From the NCBI GenBank assembly GCA_000433355.1, contig FR893170.1, forward strand, positions 1-19,406: a stretch of 19,406 nucleotides of DNA, read 5' to 3'. Position numbers and translations under genes: made by a program. Source of the DNA: Alistipes sp. CAG:435. GTDB taxonomy: Bacteria; Bacteroidota; Bacteroidia; Bacteroidales; UBA932. The notes beneath the pieces were generated by a model that worked only from the letters and a program-made list of their open reading frames with translations, did not search any database and was not told the origin of the DNA. Of this stretch, positions 7,414 through 17,000 are shown in pieces. Each line of letters starts with the position of its first letter. Positions within the stretch are counted from its first letter, which is position 1.

Positions 7414-9405
7414 ATGAAGAAGACAAAATGGATATACGACACTGACCCGTATCTGAAGCCGTTTCAGGCGGCGATAGAGGCTCGGCACAAGAGGATTCTG
7501 GAGGCCGCGGAGAAGATCACGGGCTCGGGACCCGAGGATCTTGCCACCTGCGTCAACAACCATCTTTACTACGGGCTGCACAAATGTGCTGACGGCTCGT
7601 GGGTAATCCGGGAGTGGGCACCGAACGCCAGCAGGATCTACCTGATCGGGGAGTTCAACAACTGGAGGCGCACGTCAGCGTACGAGCTCAGGCCGGCGGG
7701 AAACGGCAACTGGGAACTTAGGCTTGACTCTATGTTCTTGAACCACGGTGAGTTGTATAAATTGTTCATCGAGTGGCCCGGTGGCGGGGGCGAGAGGATT
7801 CCGGCATACTGCACGAGGCTTGTCCAGGATGACGGGACGAAAGTGTTCTGCGCCCAGGTCTGGGATCCCACACAGGCATATTCGTGGAAGAACGACAGGG
7901 TGCTGCGCAGGCCGCATCCCCTCATCTACGAGTGCCACGTCGGGATGAGTTCGGAGGAACGCAAGGTCTCCACTTTCAGCGAGTTCCGTGAGAATGTGCT
8001 GCCGAGGGTGAAGAGATTGGGCTACGACACGATCCAGATAATGGCGCTCCAGGAGCATCCGTACTACGGCTCGTTCGGCTACCAGGTGTCGAACTTTTTC
8101 GCTCTGAGTTCCCGTTTCGGCACTCCGGAGGAGTTCAAGGAACTGGTTGACGCCGCTCACGGGATGGGTATCGCGGTCGTGATGGACATCGTCCACTCGC
8201 ATAGTTGCAGCAATGAGAATGAGGGACTTAGCCTGTTCGACGGCCGTGAGGACCTGTATTTCTACAAAGGCCCGCAGGGGCATCATCCGGCCTGGGGCTC
8301 CCGCTGCTTCGACTACGGCAAGGACGAGGTCGTGCGCTTCCTTCTGAGCAACTGCAAGTACTGGCTTGAGGAATATCACCTTGACGGTTTCCGTTTCGAC
8401 GGTGTGACGAGTATGATCTACTGGGATCACGGGCTGGGAAAGGACTTCAACGGCTACGAACCGTACTTCGACGCCGGAGTGGACGAGAACGCCGTGACCT
8501 ACCTTGGACTGGCTAATCTGCTGATCCGTCAGATCAAGCCGGAAGCCGTCACGATCGCCGAGGATGTGAGCGGAATGGCCGGTCTGGCGGCTCCGTTCGA
8601 GGCTGGTGGAGTGGGTTTCGGGTTCAGGATGGCGATGGGTGTGGCCGACCACTGGATCAAATGGATAAAGGAAAAGAAGGATGAGGAATGGAGTCCGGGA
8701 GAGATCTGGTACGAGTTGACCAACAAGCGGGCGGACGAGAAGACCATCAGCTACGCGGAGTGCCACGACCAAGCGCTTGTCGGAGACAAAACCTTGATAT
8801 TCAGACTGCTCGACAAAGAGATGTATTTCTCTATGAATATGGACTCGAAGAATCCGGTCGTGGACCGTGGCATCGCCCTGCACAAGCTGATCCGTCTGGT
8901 CACCATCGGCACGGCCGGGGACGGTTACCTCAATTTTATGGGCAACGAGTTCGGGCATCCGGAGTGGATAGATTTTCCTCGTGAAGGGAACAACTGGAGC
9001 TACGAGCACGCCCGTCGTATGTGGTCATTGGCAGACAACGGACTGCTCAGATACCACTGCCTCCAGAACTTTGACAAGGCGATGGTCCATCTTGTAAAAC
9101 GATACGGCGCGCTTGCGGCCAGGCCTGAGCTTCTAAGAGCTGACGAGGAAAAGAAAATCTTGATATTCAGGCGGAAAAACCTTATCTTTGCACTGAATTT
9201 CAATCCAGTGGAGTCGTTCGCCGACTATGCTTTTCCGGCCCCGTCCGGAGACTATGTCAAGGTACTCGACTCCGATGCCAAGGAGTTCGATGGGTTCGCA
9301 AGGCTCGAAAAAGACGGGGAACATCTGACGGTCAATGGCTGTCTGAGCCTCTACCTTCCGAGTCGCTGTGCCCTTGTGCTGATTGAGAAGACAGAAGAAA
9401 AATAA
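7414..9405 (+). CDS. glgB: 1,4-alpha-glucan branching enzyme, eukaryotic-type GH13
   Basis: Transfers alpha-1,4 glucan segments to O-6 to create branches in glycogen. The 663-residue protein has an N-terminal CBM48-like domain (about 55-150, with WVIREWAPNASRIYLIGEFNNW) and a GH13 catalytic barrel. Catalytic residues fit the family: nucleophile D329 in FRFDGVTSM, acid/base E383 in TIAEDVSG, and D452 in ECHDQALVGDKT. The GYLNFMGNEFGHPEW block and the VDRG-hexad region closely resemble animal and plant branching enzymes more than the E. coli GlgB type. An upstream in-frame TTG at 7408 exists, but ATG 7414 with an AAAAGGGA site about 10 nt before it is the better start. It heads the glycogen run and is 11 nt before the debranching gene. 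Confidence 0.95.
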   Translation: MKKTKWIYDTDPYLKPFQAAIEARHKRILEAAEKITGSGPEDLATCVNNHLYYGLHKCADGSWVIREWAPNASRIYLIGEFNNWRRTSAYELRPAGNGNWELRLDSMFLNHGELYKLFIEWPGGGGERIPAYCTRLVQDDGTKVFCAQVWDPTQAYSWKNDRVLRRPHPLIYECHVGMSSEERKVSTFSEFRENVLPRVKRLGYDTIQIMALQEHPYYGSFGYQVSNFFALSSRFGTPEEFKELVDAAHGMGIAVVMDIVHSHSCSNENEGLSLFDGREDLYFYKGPQGHHPAWGSRCFDYGKDEVVRFLLSNCKYWLEEYHLDGFRFDGVTSMIYWDHGLGKDFNGYEPYFDAGVDENAVTYLGLANLLIRQIKPEAVTIAEDVSGMAGLAAPFEAGGVGFGFRMAMGVADHWIKWIKEKKDEEWSPGEIWYELTNKRADEKTISYAECHDQALVGDKTLIFRLLDKEMYFSMNMDSKNPVVDRGIALHKLIRLVTIGTAGDGYLNFMGNEFGHPEWIDFPREGNNWSYEHARRMWSLADNGLLRYHCLQNFDKAMVHLVKRYGALAARPELLRADEEKKILIFRRKNLIFALNFNPVESFADYAFPAPSGDYVKVLDSDAKEFDGFARLEKDGEHLTVNGCLSLYLPSRCALVLIEKTEEK

Positions 9406-9416
9406 TTTTAACCGAT

Positions 9417-11354
9417 ATGGCTTTTTTGAAGTTCAACAAGTCAGAGTTGGTCAACCTTTCATATTCATTGAAGAGGGAGATCATCTGCGCCAACAAGACC
9501 GGAGCGTATTGCAACACATCGATTGTGACTTGCAACACCAGGCGTTACCATGGTCTGCTGGCCGTACCTATTGACGCTTTCGGAGGGAAGAAGCATCTGC
9601 TTCTGTCCTCGTTGGATGAGAGTCTCATCCTGAACGGGAAGCGGTTCAATCTGGGCATCCATTGCTACGGAAGCGTCTATGAGCCGCGCGGCCACAAGTA
9701 CATCATTGATTTCGAGGCTGATCCTGTTCCTAAAATCACCTATAGAGTCGGTGAGATCGTGTTCACCAAGAGCATCCTGCTTGTTCCTGACTCGGACCAG
9801 GTGATGATCCGTTTCGAGCTGGTCAACGCTCCGGCAAAGGTCAAGCTGCTTCTGACGCCGTTCCTGGCGTTCCGTGACATCCACGCCCTGACCGACGAGA
9901 ACCCTAACGCCCGCACGGAGGGTTGGGAGATTCCTAACGGAGTGGCCTTCAACCTCTACGAAGGCTTCCCTGATCTGAATATGCAGTTCAACACAAAGGA
10001 TGTCTCCTTCGCGACCGCTCCTTGCTGGTACAAAGGCATCACTTATTCCGATGAATATCGCCGCGGGTTCGCATGCAAGGAGGATCTTTACGTTCCGGGA
10101 CGTTTCGAGACCGAGATGAAGCCTGGGGACGCGATCGTGTTCTCCGCGTCTGTGGCTCTGGCCAATCCTTCGGGACTGAAGAGAAAGTTTGACTTTTACG
10201 TGGCGAAGGCCGCGAAGATCACCACGTACCACGAGCAGCTTGTGCACTGCGCCGATCTGCTGAAGCAGGACCGTGGAGGACATAAGATGATAACCGCCGG
10301 ATTCTCCTGGCTTTACACCGGTCTGCTGAGGGAGACTCTGGAGGCCCTTCCTGGGCTGACCCTCTACGCCAACGGCGACAAGGCCGAGTTCGAGGAGATT
10401 CTCGACAACCTCATCGCTGACAATCAGGAGCGTCTTTTCCACAGGACGACCCAGGTGGAGGCTCCGCTGAGGCTGGCCGACACCCTTGGACGTTACATCG
10501 GGTTCGGCGCTGATCCAAAGGCTGTCTGGAAGAAATACGGCCCGACCGTCAAAGGCATTATTGAAAGTTATCTGCCGGGACGCAGGGTCGAGGTCGCCAT
10601 GCAGCCGAACGGCCTTCTCTGGGCGCAGCTCGACCATTGGGCCCTCTCGTGGATGAACACCTACGTTGACGGCAATCCTGTGACCGAAAGGGCCGGCTAT
10701 CAGGTCGAGACGAACGCCATGTGGTTCCAGTCCGTCCTGTTCGCCGTGACTATGGAGCGGAAATATTCACCGTCAGACAGTGCCTTCCTGAAGGAATGGT
10801 CGCACATCCTGGACCTGATCCGCGAGAATTTCCAGAACACCTTCTGGAACGCCCGTGCCGGCTATCTCGCCGACTATGTGGACAACGCCGGACAGCATCT
10901 TGAGGTTCGCCCGAATATGCTCTATGCCCTTGTGGGTGGTGATATTCCTGTGGAGCCAGAGATCGCGCGGAGGGTGCTGCAGGTCATTGACAACGAACTT
11001 GTGACCAGAAGGGGAATCCGCACGCTCTCCCCTCGTCATTCCGAATATAAGGGAGTCTATGAGGGGTCGCAGACAGACAGGGATCTGGCCTACTACAACG
11101 GTTGCTGCCTTACATCCCTCCTTGGACCGTACTGCGAGGTCTGCTTCAAGATGAAGGGAGCCGCCTTCCTGAACAAGGCACAGTGGCTTGTCAACGGCTT
11201 TTACGAGGATCTGAACAAGCACGGGGTCGGAGCGTTCTCCGAACTATACGACGGAGACCCGCCTCACGAGCCTCACGGAGCGATCTCGTCGGCCCTGAGC
11301 ACGGCTGCCCTGCTGGAGGTTGAGTACCTTAAGAACAAATACAAGGAGGAGTAG
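9417..11354 (+). CDS. Glycogen debranching enzyme (amylo-alpha-1,6-glucosidase, GDE family)
   Basis: Removes alpha-1,6-linked glucose stubs from limit glycogen. The 645-residue protein shows the archaeal/bacterial GDE layout: an N-terminal beta-rich domain (about 15-250, beginning at CNTSIVTCNTRRYHGLL, a signature of this family) and a C-terminal (alpha/alpha) barrel of the GDE_C type (about 280-635). The C-terminal domain carries the conserved LYDGDPPHEPHGAISSA segment near its end. It lacks the GH13 domain of the eukaryotic bifunctional enzyme, so any 4-alpha-glucanotransferase step must come from another protein, perhaps the GH57 enzyme two genes downstream (inference). No strong ribosome site precedes the ATG; the 11-nt gap is A/T-rich. 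Its last codons contain the ribosome site of the next gene. Confidence 0.92.
   Translation: MAFLKFNKSELVNLSYSLKREIICANKTGAYCNTSIVTCNTRRYHGLLAVPIDAFGGKKHLLLSSLDESLILNGKRFNLGIHCYGSVYEPRGHKYIIDFEADPVPKITYRVGEIVFTKSILLVPDSDQVMIRFELVNAPAKVKLLLTPFLAFRDIHALTDENPNARTEGWEIPNGVAFNLYEGFPDLNMQFNTKDVSFATAPCWYKGITYSDEYRRGFACKEDLYVPGRFETEMKPGDAIVFSASVALANPSGLKRKFDFYVAKAAKITTYHEQLVHCADLLKQDRGGHKMITAGFSWLYTGLLRETLEALPGLTLYANGDKAEFEEILDNLIADNQERLFHRTTQVEAPLRLADTLGRYIGFGADPKAVWKKYGPTVKGIIESYLPGRRVEVAMQPNGLLWAQLDHWALSWMNTYVDGNPVTERAGYQVETNAMWFQSVLFAVTMERKYSPSDSAFLKEWSHILDLIRENFQNTFWNARAGYLADYVDNAGQHLEVRPNMLYALVGGDIPVEPEIARRVLQVIDNELVTRRGIRTLSPRHSEYKGVYEGSQTDRDLAYYNGCCLTSLLGPYCEVCFKMKGAAFLNKAQWLVNGFYEDLNKHGVGAFSELYDGDPPHEPHGAISSALSTAALLEVEYLKNKYKEE
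11343..11351 (+). promoter_or_regulatory. Strong Shine-Dalgarno site of the GT4 gene, inside the debranching gene
   Basis: AAGGAGGAG lies 7 nt before the ATG at 11359 and overlaps the last codons of the debranching enzyme. It supports 11359 as the true start; an in-frame upstream ATG at 11320 lies within the debranching gene and has no such site. Confidence 0.65.
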
Positions 11355-11358
11355 GAAT

Positions 11359-12654
11359 ATGAGAGTTTTGATGTTTGGATGGGAGTTCCCTCCCCACATC
11401 GCCGGCGGACTCGGAACAGCCTGCTACGGAATTGTCAAAGGCTTGGCCTACAACGGTGTGCAGACATTGTTTGTGATGCCGTCCGCCTCCGGTGACGAGG
11501 ACCAAAGCGCGGCGAAGATCATCAACGCCAGCGATGTCCCGGTCGAGTCGTTCGACTCTACGGTGGACGAGTTTCTGGACAAGGTGAAGTTCGTGCGCAT
11601 CGGCTCGAATATGATCCCGTACGTGGATCCGGAGGAGTTCCACGAGATGGTCGAGTCCGAGCGCAGGCTCCAGAGCGAGAACCTGACCAAGTGCATCGGC
11701 ACAAAGTTCCGTTTTTCAGGACGTTACGGCTCCAATCTTATGGAGGAGGTCGCCCACTATGCGATGGTCGGCGGCACGATCGCTATGGAGCACAAGGATG
11801 AGTTCGACATCATCCACGCCCACGACTGGCTGACCTATCTGGCCGGAATCGCGGCCAAGGAACTGACCGGCAAGCCATTGGTTGTCCACGTGCACGCCAC
11901 GTCGTTCGACCGTGGAACCGAGGATCAGATCGACAGCCGTGTCTATGACATCGAGAAGAGGGGAATGATGGCCGCCGACAAGGTGATCGCCGTCAGTGAC
12001 CTCACCAGAAATATTGTCATAAACAAGTACGGAATTGACCCTGAGAAGGTTGTGACCGTTCACAACGCCGTGGACTTCAGCGGCCGCGAGAACGTGAAGG
12101 TCGAGAGGGGAGTGCGCGACAAGGTCGTCACCTTCCTCGGACGAATCACTTTCCAGAAGGGACCTGAATATTTCATCGAGGCCGCCGCGAAAGTCCTCAA
12201 GAGGACAAAGGGCGTGCGCTTCGTGATGGCAGGAAGCGGGGATATGATGAACCGCTGCATCCGCCACGTCGCCAAGTTGGGAATATCCGACCGTTTCCAT
12301 TTCACCGGATTCCTGCGCGGGGCGGAGGTCCAGAAGATGTTCGCCATGTCGGATGTTTACATAATGCCTTCTGTCTCAGAGCCTTTTGGGATATCTCCGC
12401 TTGAGGCTATGCGTTCCAACGTGCCGGCGATCATCTCCAACCAGTCCGGAGCCGCCGAGGTCCTGAAATATGCCTTCAAGGTGGATTTCTGGGATGTGGA
12501 TGCGATGGCCGATGACATCTACGCGTTGCTGAAATATCCTGCCCTTGCCGATTTCGCGGCCAGGGAGGGCTACGAGGAGGTCAACCGCCTTAAATGGAAC
12601 ATCGCGACAGCGAAGCTTAAGAATATTTACGAATCAGTTGTTAATAATAAATAA
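11359..12654 (+). CDS. GT4 glycosyltransferase, alpha-glucan (glycogen) synthase-like
   Basis: A 431-residue GT-B fold glycosyltransferase. The N-terminus MRVLMFGWEFPPHIAGGLG (GG at 16-17) is the glucan synthase-like nucleotide-sugar loop, with AGGLG in place of the KTGGL of GlgA. HAHDWLT lies near residue 155. The donor-binding E-x7-E motif is E341...E349 in SEPFGISPLEA. The start at 11359 is chosen because the protein then begins at the conserved first strand and has a strong ribosome site. It sits 4 nt after the debranching gene and 9 nt before the GH57 gene, a trio common in Bacteroidetes glycogen loci. A role in making or priming linear alpha-1,4 chains is likely from context; donor and acceptor cannot be read from the sequence. 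Confidence 0.85.
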   Translation: MRVLMFGWEFPPHIAGGLGTACYGIVKGLAYNGVQTLFVMPSASGDEDQSAAKIINASDVPVESFDSTVDEFLDKVKFVRIGSNMIPYVDPEEFHEMVESERRLQSENLTKCIGTKFRFSGRYGSNLMEEVAHYAMVGGTIAMEHKDEFDIIHAHDWLTYLAGIAAKELTGKPLVVHVHATSFDRGTEDQIDSRVYDIEKRGMMAADKVIAVSDLTRNIVINKYGIDPEKVVTVHNAVDFSGRENVKVERGVRDKVVTFLGRITFQKGPEYFIEAAAKVLKRTKGVRFVMAGSGDMMNRCIRHVAKLGISDRFHFTGFLRGAEVQKMFAMSDVYIMPSVSEPFGISPLEAMRSNVPAIISNQSGAAEVLKYAFKVDFWDVDAMADDIYALLKYPALADFAAREGYEEVNRLKWNIATAKLKNIYESVVNNK

Positions 12655-12663
12655 GGGAATATT

Positions 12664-14031
12664 ATGAAAAAGAACATCTGTCTGTATTTTCAGGTTCATC
12701 AGCCTACGAGGCTGAGGCAGTACCGATTCTTCGACATCGGCAAGGATTCCCACTACTATGACGATTTCGCTGGCAGAACCATCCTCCGCAGGATAGCCCA
12801 GCGATGCTATATTCCTATGAACAACCTTCTGCTGGACCTCATCAAACAGCACGGAGGCGACTTCAAGGTTGCATTCTCGATCACCGGATCCGCTCTGGAG
12901 CAGTTCGAGAGATACGCCCCGGAGGTGCTGGACAGTTTCCGTGAACTGGCCCGGACAGGCTGCGTGGAGTTCCTCGGGGAGACATATTACCACTCCCTCG
13001 CCTCGCTCGCCAATTTCGGTGAGTTCAAGCATCAGGTTGAGAAGCATTCCGCAGCGATCGAGAAGTATTTCGGTGTGAAGCCGACGGCCTTCAGGAACAC
13101 CGAGCTGATATATTCAGACTCCATCGGTAAGGATGTATATGATCTCGGTTTCAAGGTGATGCTCGCTGAGGGCGCCCGTCATATTCTTGGATGGAAGAGT
13201 CCGGACTACATCTACACCGACAGCCAGCAGAAGCACCTGAAACTGCTGCTGCGCAACTATTCGCTGAGCGACGACATCGCGTTCCGCTTCTCCGACAGAG
13301 GGTGGAAGGATTGGCCGCTTACCGGCGAGAAATACCTTTCCTGGCTCAAGGCCGCCGACGGGGACATTGTGAACCTGTTTATGGACTACGAGACCTTCGG
13401 AGAGCATCAGAAGGAGGCTTCGGGAATATTCGATTTTATGAGGTATTTTCCTGAGATCGTGCTGAATGACGGCTCGTTCGAGTTCGTCACTCCGACACAG
13501 GCCGCGAGGAAGCTCAGGCCGATCGCCGAGATTGATGTGCAGGATCCGATCTCCTGGGCTGACGAGGAAAGGGATGTGTCCGCCTGGCTGGGTAACGAGC
13601 TCCAGCAGGACGCTTACAACAAGCTCTACGGGCTGGCCGAGAAGCTTGCCATCCTGAACGATCCGGTCCTTTGGGAGGATTTCGGACATCTGCAGGAGAG
13701 TGACCATTTCTATTATATGAGCACCAAGTTTTTCTCCGACGGGGAGGTTCACAGCTACTTCAATCCGTACAACACCCCATACGAGGCGTTCATCAACTAT
13801 ATGAACGTGCTGAGTGACTTCATCATCAGGATTGACGACGCTATGACCACTTCGGGGAAGAAGGTGGAAGACGGCTCTTCGACAAGCTCGGCGACCGACG
13901 TGAAGAAGGACGCTGGTAAAAAGAAGAAGTCAAGGAAAGTCGCTTCGACAGGCTCAGCGACCTCGAAGAAGGCCGCCGAAGCGAAGAAGTCAACGAAAAC
14001 AAAGACAACCAAACAAGTAAAAAACAAATAA
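12664..14031 (+). CDS. GH57 alpha-amylase/glucanotransferase-like enzyme with a Lys-rich tail
   Basis: A 455-residue family 57 glycoside hydrolase, intracellular as no signal peptide is present. Conserved regions are visible: HQP at residues 12-14, the nucleophile Glu147 in FRNTELIYSD, and the acid/base Asp241 in MDYETFGEH. Family members hydrolyse alpha-1,4 glucans or transfer segments; which applies here is not decidable by eye. After about residue 397 the enzyme fold ends and a 58-residue tail rich in Lys, Ser, Thr and Ala follows, built from two imperfect tandem units. An AAGGGA ribosome site lies 8 nt before the ATG, and the stop codon directly abuts the next gene's ATG. The tail may bind nucleic acid or glycogen-associated partners or be neutral (speculation). 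Confidence 0.9.
   Translation: MKKNICLYFQVHQPTRLRQYRFFDIGKDSHYYDDFAGRTILRRIAQRCYIPMNNLLLDLIKQHGGDFKVAFSITGSALEQFERYAPEVLDSFRELARTGCVEFLGETYYHSLASLANFGEFKHQVEKHSAAIEKYFGVKPTAFRNTELIYSDSIGKDVYDLGFKVMLAEGARHILGWKSPDYIYTDSQQKHLKLLLRNYSLSDDIAFRFSDRGWKDWPLTGEKYLSWLKAADGDIVNLFMDYETFGEHQKEASGIFDFMRYFPEIVLNDGSFEFVTPTQAARKLRPIAEIDVQDPISWADEERDVSAWLGNELQQDAYNKLYGLAEKLAILNDPVLWEDFGHLQESDHFYYMSTKFFSDGEVHSYFNPYNTPYEAFINYMNVLSDFIIRIDDAMTTSGKKVEDGSSTSSATDVKKDAGKKKKSRKVASTGSATSKKAAEAKKSTKTKTTKQVKNK
13877..14004 (+). repeat. Tandem duplication in the GH57 tail, each unit starting with the same 20-bp motif
   Basis: CTTCGACAAGCTCGGCGACC at 13877-13896 recurs as CTTCGACAGGCTCAGCGACC at 13943-13962 (18 of 20 identical, 66 nt apart, in frame). 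Each is followed by a lysine-rich stretch and then GAAGAAGTCAA(G/C)GAAA at 13923-13938 and 13983-13998. The two units therefore encode SSTSSATD...KKKKSRK and ASTGSATS...AKKSTKT. The shared order of blocks shows a duplicated unit of about 60-66 bp. Confidence 0.75.
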
Positions 14032-17000
14032 ATGACAAACGAACTGACAAATCCAGACTATTTGTTTGAGGTCAGTTGGGAGGTGTGCAACAAGGTCGGC
14101 GGCATCTACACTGTGATCGCCACCAAGTCGCTTTACCTGAAGCGGCAGCTTCACAAGCACCACATCCTGATCGGCCCTGATGTCTGGATGGACACTGAAA
14201 GCAACCCGGATTTCATCGAGGATACACATCTTTACAGTCTATGGAAAGCTCACGCCGCCTCGGAGGGAATCCGCGTGCGGATCGGCAAATGGAACGTGCC
14301 TGGGAATCCAATCGCGATTCTGGTGGATTTCAAGCAATTCCTTACCAGTCAGAATGATATTCTGTCAAAGTACTGGGAGCGTTTCCAGGTCGATTCCATC
14401 ACCGGAAACTGGGACTACAAGGAAAACTTCCTGTTCGGCTACGCCGCCGGTAAGGTCATTGAGAGTTTCAGGAACTTCAACCTGAGTGCCTCCGACAAGA
14501 TTGTGGCACAGTTCCACGAGTGGCAGACCGGAGCCGGACTGCTTTATTTGAAGTACAAGCAGCTTCCGATCGCGACCGTTTTCACGACCCACGCCACTGT
14601 TGTGGGACGCTGCATCGCCGGCAACAACCTGCCTCTGTACGATTCGATGAATCTTTACGACGGAGACCAGAAGGCCCGCCAGTTCAACGTGATCGCCCGT
14701 CACTCCCTTGAGAAGAAATCGGCGCAGAACGCGGACATATTCACAACTGTCAGTGAAATCACCGCGAAGGAGTGCGAGCAGTTCCTTCAGCGCAAGGTGG
14801 ACGTAGTGACCCCGAACGGCTTCGAGAACAGCTTCACTCCGGCGACGGATGAGGAATATGACGAAAAGCGCCGCGCGGCCCGTGCCAGACTGATAGAGGT
14901 CGCCACGGCGATGTCCGGCGAGGAAGTGTCCAAGGACGCTATCCTCATCGGCATCGGCGGGCGTTATGAATATCGCAACAAGGGCATCGACGTGTTCATC
15001 GACGCCCTCAAGAAACTTCAGGACACCGACCCGCAAGGCCGTGACATCCAAGCGTTCATAATGATCCCTTCCGGCCACAACGGAGCCGACAAGGATCTGG
15101 TTGCCAAACTTTCCGGTACCGGATCTTCGGAGTACACGACTCAGGTCTCCCACTACCTGATGGACAATGAATATGATGTCATCACCCGCCGTTTCAAGGA
15201 GTTGGGCTTCACCAACGCCAAAGGCAGCCGTGTGAAGGTCTATTTCATTCCGTCCTATCTGAACGGAACGGACGGGGTGTTCAATATGAAGTACTACGAT
15301 TTGCTCGTGGGACTTGACCTGACCCTGTTCCCGTCCTACTACGAACCTTGGGGATATACCCCTCTGGAGAGCCTTGCGTTCAGCATTCCTTCCCTGACCA
15401 CCAGCCTGGCCGGATTCGGTCTCTGGGTAAGGTCGCACTACGGTAAGGAGCATCCAGGCATCACGGTCCTGGACAGAAATGATTCCAACTATTTCGAGGT
15501 TGTGGACGGAGTCGTGGCGAGAATCAAGGAGATCGCCGCTTTGGATGGAGAGGGCCGCAAGGCTTATATGGCTTCGGCCAAGGATGTCTCCACGATAGCC
15601 CTGTGGGAAAACCAGATTCAGTATTACAAGGAAGCATATTCAAAGGCCATAGAGAAGGTTATTGAGGCCAAAGGTGCTTTCCCGGATGAACTTAATGAAG
15701 ACAAATCAATGGCATACAAGAAGATAGTTATAAATGACCCTACTTGGAAGAGCGTGATGGTGACCCGTCATCTTCCAGACGCTCTTTCAGGACTTGAGAC
15801 ACTTTCCAAGAATCTTTGGTGGTGCTGGAACGAGTCCGCCAAATCCCTGTTCAAGTCTATTGATCCGGTGATCTGGCACAACACCTGCCACAACCCGATG
15901 GCTCTGCTTGACGCTGTGAGCCTCAAGAGGTTCAAGGCTTTGGCGAAGGATGAGGCCTTCCTCGGCGAACTCAAGTCCGTGATGGACGAGTTCAACGCCT
16001 ATATGGCACTCAAGGCCGAGCGCACCAACCCTTCGATCGCATATTTCTGTATGGAATATGGTCTTGACACATCGCTGAAGATATACTCCGGAGGTCTTGG
16101 ACTTCTGGCCGGTGACTACCTCAAGGAGACCAGCGATATGAACGTCAACCTTGTGGCTGTCGGACTTCTGTACCGTTACGGCTACTTCACCCAGATCATC
16201 ACCGGTCAGGGCGAGCAGGTCGCCCGTTACGACGCGCAGGACTTCACAAAGATCCCTGCAGAGCCGGTCATGGACGCGGAGGGTAACTGGATGACCACAA
16301 GCGTGGCCTTCCCGGGTCGCACGATCACAGCCCGTCTCTGGAAGGTGGCCGTGGGTCGTACCGACCTCTATCTGCTTGACACTGACTATGAGGCAAACTC
16401 TCCTGAGGATCGTCAGGTGACCTATCACCTCTATGGCGGCGACTGGGAGAACCGTCTTAAGCAGGAACTTCTGCTCGGAGTCGGCGGCATCAGGGCCCTC
16501 AGAAATCTCGGCATCAATCCGCAGATCTACCATTGCAATGAGGGACACGCCGCGTTCACCGGGCTTGAGAGGCTCCGTGAATATATTCAGAATGACAACC
16601 TCGACTTCGGCGAGGCTGTCGAGGTCGTAAGAGCCTCATCGCTCTTCACCACGCACACTCCTGTGCCGGCCGGACACGACGGTTTCGATGAGGGACTGCT
16701 CAGAAAGTACATCGGCCATTATCCTCAGCGACTGAAGGTTGACTGGGAGACGATGATGGCTCTCGGCAAGGTGAACGGCAACGATGTGAACGAGAAGTTC
16801 TCGATGAGCTTCCTTGCGGCGAACCTTTCGCAGAATGTGAACGGTGTGTCAATGCTGCACGGGGATGTCAGCAAGGAGATATTCAGCAGCATCTATCCTG
16901 GCTATCAGCCTGAGGAACTGTTCATCAGCTACGTGACCAACGGTGTCCACTACCCGACTTGGGCCGCGGCCGAGTGGAAGAAGATCCACGCCCGTGTGTT

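Noticed and set aside
7675..9009. 444-codon open frame on the minus strand opposite glgB
   Set aside because: It is a shadow of glgB caused by C/G-ending codons. The translation shows no domain or signal, and glgB motifs on the plus strand are complete.
9465..10637. 390-codon minus-strand frame opposite the debranching gene
   Set aside because: Antisense shadow; no ribosome site and no family resemblance.
11320..11358. Upstream start for the GT4 gene at 11320
   Set aside because: It would add 13 residues inside the debranching gene with no ribosome site; the ATG at 11359 has a strong site and gives the conserved N-terminus.
14365..15453. 362-codon minus-strand frame opposite the GT3 domain
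   Set aside because: Antisense shadow of a well-supported enzyme domain.
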